From positions 1-7,802 of the forward strand of contig CAZOEL010000143.1 of assembly GCA_964578835.1 (NCBI GenBank): DNA of 7,802 nucleotides, written 5' to 3'. A program made the position numbers and the translations under genes. Below are positions 6,607 through 7,802 of the stretch, one piece after another. The number at the start of each line of letters is the position of its first letter. Within the stretch, counting starts at the first letter, position 1. The stretch comes from CAZOEL01 sp964578835 (GTDB lineage: Bacteria; Desulfobacterota; Syntrophobacteria; Syntrophobacterales; Syntrophobacteraceae). The notes beneath the pieces are model-generated. The model was not told the origin of the DNA. It worked only from the letters and a program-made list of their open reading frames with translations, and did no database searches.

Positions 6607-7050
6607 TCACCTGTTCCCACGACGTCTGCGAAGCAGTATGTGCGCCCAGAGGATTACAAAAAACAACTCCACCGCTGCATCCAACAGGTAGACGGACGAA
6701 ATCCTCCCTTTGACAGCATATATGATATCGATGGCGGCCAGCGACGCAGCGCTTCCAGCTGCAAGCAAGACGATTTCGATCGATTCCCGCTTGCTGCCCC
6801 ATGCAATTATGAGCGTCAAGCCTATTGTCATAAGCAGCAGGCTTACGGTTTTTACCAACCAAAGATCAGCTTTCGGTCCCGTAACGGCAAGAAATGAGCT
6901 CATGCTGATGAGAGGCCACAGACCTCCGAGAAGAAAATAGAGACCCTGCAATAGGGCGAGAAGACGAAAGGAAACCAAATGCAAAAGACGTAAAAAGCGT
7001 TCACAGCCCACCCGCCCCTTATTGCCATATTGCCCGGACTCGTTATGCAT
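6607..7050 (-). CDS. Small membrane protein with four predicted helices, function unknown
   Basis: I do not recognise a named family. The 147-residue protein has a polar N-terminus of about 28 residues, then four hydrophobic segments at about 30-50, 64-84, 90-111 and 119-140, and a basic tail RRRRGNR. That tail points to a cytoplasmic C-terminus by the positive-inside rule. The motif FLAVTGPKADLWLVKTV (53-69) between helices 1 and 2 and the AAIDIIY / VYLLDAAVEL stretches carry acidic residues next to membrane segments. I have an impression of similar short hypothetical membrane proteins elsewhere but cannot name them. The ATG at 7050 has AAGGA 11 bases upstream, which is acceptable but loose. 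A GTG 13 codons in (V14) is an alternative start. It has its own promoter and is separated from the downstream sensory operon by 573 bases, so it is probably transcribed alone. Confidence 0.75.
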   Translation of the reverse strand: MHNESGQYGNKGRVGCERFLRLLHLVSFRLLALLQGLYFLLGGLWPLISMSSFLAVTGPKADLWLVKTVSLLLMTIGLTLIIAWGSKRESIEIVLLAAGSAASLAAIDIIYAVKGRISSVYLLDAAVELFFVILWAHILLRRRRGNR

Positions 7051-7083
7051 CTCGTCTTCAATCCTTTCTATATATGTTTCTAG

Positions 7084-7116
7084 AATTTAATCGCTCGCGA
7101 ACGTTCGACAAGCGAT
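7084..7116 (-). promoter_or_regulatory. Promoter with embedded palindrome, upstream of the membrane-protein gene
   Basis: On the minus strand TTGTCG (7106-7111) and TAAATT (7084-7089) are 16 bases apart, each matching four of six sigma70 consensus positions. Transcription would start about 27 bases before the ATG at 7050. The spacer contains the perfect palindrome CGAACGTTCG (7098-7107). Almost centred on it, ATCGCT (7090-7095) and AGCGAT (7111-7116) form an outer inverted pair. A repressor binding this 27-base dyad would block the promoter. The regulator is not identified, and the site is not a LexA box (no N4 between GAAC and GTTC). Confidence 0.4.
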
Positions 7117-7407
7117 CTCTGCAATCATCCATAACGCCCTCGCTTTTTTGATGTGGATAACATCGATATCGGCCCCGGCACGGGGTGTGAGAAGCAATCG
7201 AGAAAAATCATCCAAACAGATAACTTTCAAATTGCCTAAAGTTGGTGTTCCATGCTATTGAAGGGAGATTCAACGAACGGCGCGTTCTTGATTGAACATG
7301 TCGAGAAAGTTGAACGAGGACAGGCGCCATGGGTTTTGATCATCGTGAACCCAAGGGGCGGGAAGGCCAAGCAGAAACATTTTTCACCGCGAAAAGTAAA
7401 AAAATGC
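7117..7407. other. Intergenic DNA without a supportable gene
   Basis: Between the divergent membrane-protein promoter and the tRNA-Tyr promoter I see no real gene. A 61-codon plus-strand frame (7252-7437) has no Shine-Dalgarno sequence and no family resemblance and runs into the tRNA promoter. A minus-strand frame (7236-7565) owes its start to the tRNA-Tyr gene read backwards. The only structure seen is the small hairpin CCCCG-GCA-CGGGG near 7172-7186. Confidence 0.4.
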
Positions 7408-7436
7408 TTGCCTTTTTGTCCGATGCCTGTTAAGTA
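7408..7436 (+). promoter_or_regulatory. Probable promoter of the tRNA-Tyr/tRNA-Thr cluster
   Basis: TTGCCT (7408-7413) is followed after 16-17 bases by TTAAGT/TAAGTA (7430-7436), in a stretch with an upstream A-rich block. Transcription would begin about 35 bases before tRNA-Tyr. The -35 box is good and the -10 box is weak, so the call is moderate. Confidence 0.4.
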
Positions 7437-7479
7437 AAGAAGCTTCCTTGCGGTGATTGAGGAAGATAAAAGGATTTGT

Positions 7480-7564
7480 GGAGAGGTTCCCGAGCGGCCA
7501 AAGGGATCAGACTGTAAATCTGCCGGCGAAGCCTTCGGAGGTTCGAATCCTCCCCTCTCCACCA
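7480..7564 (+). tRNA. tRNA-Tyr (anticodon GTA)
   Basis: This is a class II tRNA with a long variable arm. The acceptor stem GGAGAGG pairs with CCTCTCC. The anticodon stem CAGA/TCTG holds the loop CTGTAAA (anticodon GTA). The variable arm is around GCGAAGCCTTCGGA, the T arm carries GGTTCGAATCC, the discriminator is A and CCA is encoded. Tyrosine identity is clear from the anticodon together with the long variable arm. It is the first gene of a plus-strand tRNA cluster. Confidence 0.97.
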
Positions 7565-7747
7565 CATCCAGCCAGCAAGAGAATTATGTAGGAGATAGTG
7601 GCAGCCTGGCAGCGGGTCATTATCGTTGGGACTACATGCAGCGGGAAAACAAGATCGGGCGATCGGTTCGGCTCGGTTTAACAAGGTCCACCGTTCCTGC
7701 GTCACACGATGAATCCTCTCCAGTCATTTAAGGCTGCTTTCTCACGG

Positions 7748-7802
7748 GCCCACGTAGCTCAGTAGGTAGAGCACTTCCTTGGTAAGGAAGAGGTTCACCG
7801 GT
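7748..7802 (+). tRNA. tRNA-Thr (anticodon GGT), 3' end cut by window edge
   Basis: The 5' acceptor strand GCCCACG, the D arm GCTCAGTAGGTAGAGC and the anticodon arm CTTCC-TTGGTAA-GGAAG (anticodon GGT, threonine ACC/ACU codons) are all present. The sequence ends at the start of the T arm (CACCGGT). The 183 bases after tRNA-Tyr contain no tRNA-Gly, which often sits between Tyr and Thr in the tuf-linked clusters of proteobacteria. Position A37 of this tRNA is the known TrmO target in E. coli, and trmO lies elsewhere in the window. Confidence 0.93.

Noticed and set aside
6473..6862. 129-codon minus-strand open frame
   Set aside because: Most of it is another frame of the membrane-protein gene; the tail (6473-6606) looks weakly protein-like but has no start of its own.
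7098..7107. LexA operator
   Set aside because: The palindrome CGAACGTTCG lacks the four-base spacer of the CGAAC-N4-GTTCG box.
7236..7565. Minus-strand open frame beginning MVERGGFEPP
   Set aside because: The typical artefact of a class II tRNA gene read on its opposite strand; tRNA-Tyr explains it.
7453..7731. Plus-strand open frame containing EVPERPKGSDCKSAG
   Set aside because: Read-through of the tRNA-Tyr gene, a common false gene call.

Overview
The window looks like a piece of a Gram-negative chromosome. The best guess is a deltaproteobacterium (Desulfobacterota, for example the Syntrophobacter side). This rests on a predicted lipoprotein with a lipobox, a very large dCache/PAS/PocR hybrid histidine kinase and the moderate GC content. 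It is inference; no rRNA or other marker gene is present.

Layout: positions 1-646 hold no convincing intact gene. They contain a broken minus-strand fragment with the look of a ParB-like helix-turn-helix protein (61-297) and a strong hairpin plus T-run that serves as terminator for tRNA-Arg(TCT) (647-723, minus). Decayed protein fragments beside the 3' end of a tRNA suggest a remnant of an integrated element.

From 6033 down to 879 on the minus strand runs a probable operon of three genes. The first is a lipoprotein of the branched-chain amino-acid-type periplasmic binding family (6033-4729). Five bases after it comes a 1112-residue membrane hybrid sensor kinase (4723-1385). After about 86 bases without an obvious terminator comes TrmO/TsaA, the tRNA t6A methyltransferase (1298-879). 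No ABC permease or ATPase gene accompanies the binding protein, so it probably feeds ligand information to the kinase rather than to a transporter. A TATAAT box with a flanking dyad lies 5' of the first gene.

Positions 6034-6606 are non-coding, with several inverted repeats, including a 14-bp two-part stem at 6208-6250. A 147-residue four-helix membrane protein of unknown function follows (7050-6607, minus), with a promoter whose spacer contains a palindrome. The right end holds plus-strand tRNA-Tyr(GTA) (7480-7564) and the start of tRNA-Thr(GGT) (7748 to the window edge). This resembles the start of the Tyr/(Gly)/Thr tRNA cluster that in many proteobacteria leads into tuf. tRNA-Thr(GGT) is also the known target of TrmO in E. 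coli.

The most interesting content is the coupled binding-protein/hybrid-kinase sensory pair and the structured, gene-free DNA around it. I see no sign of a defence system, CRISPR array or intact mobile element.
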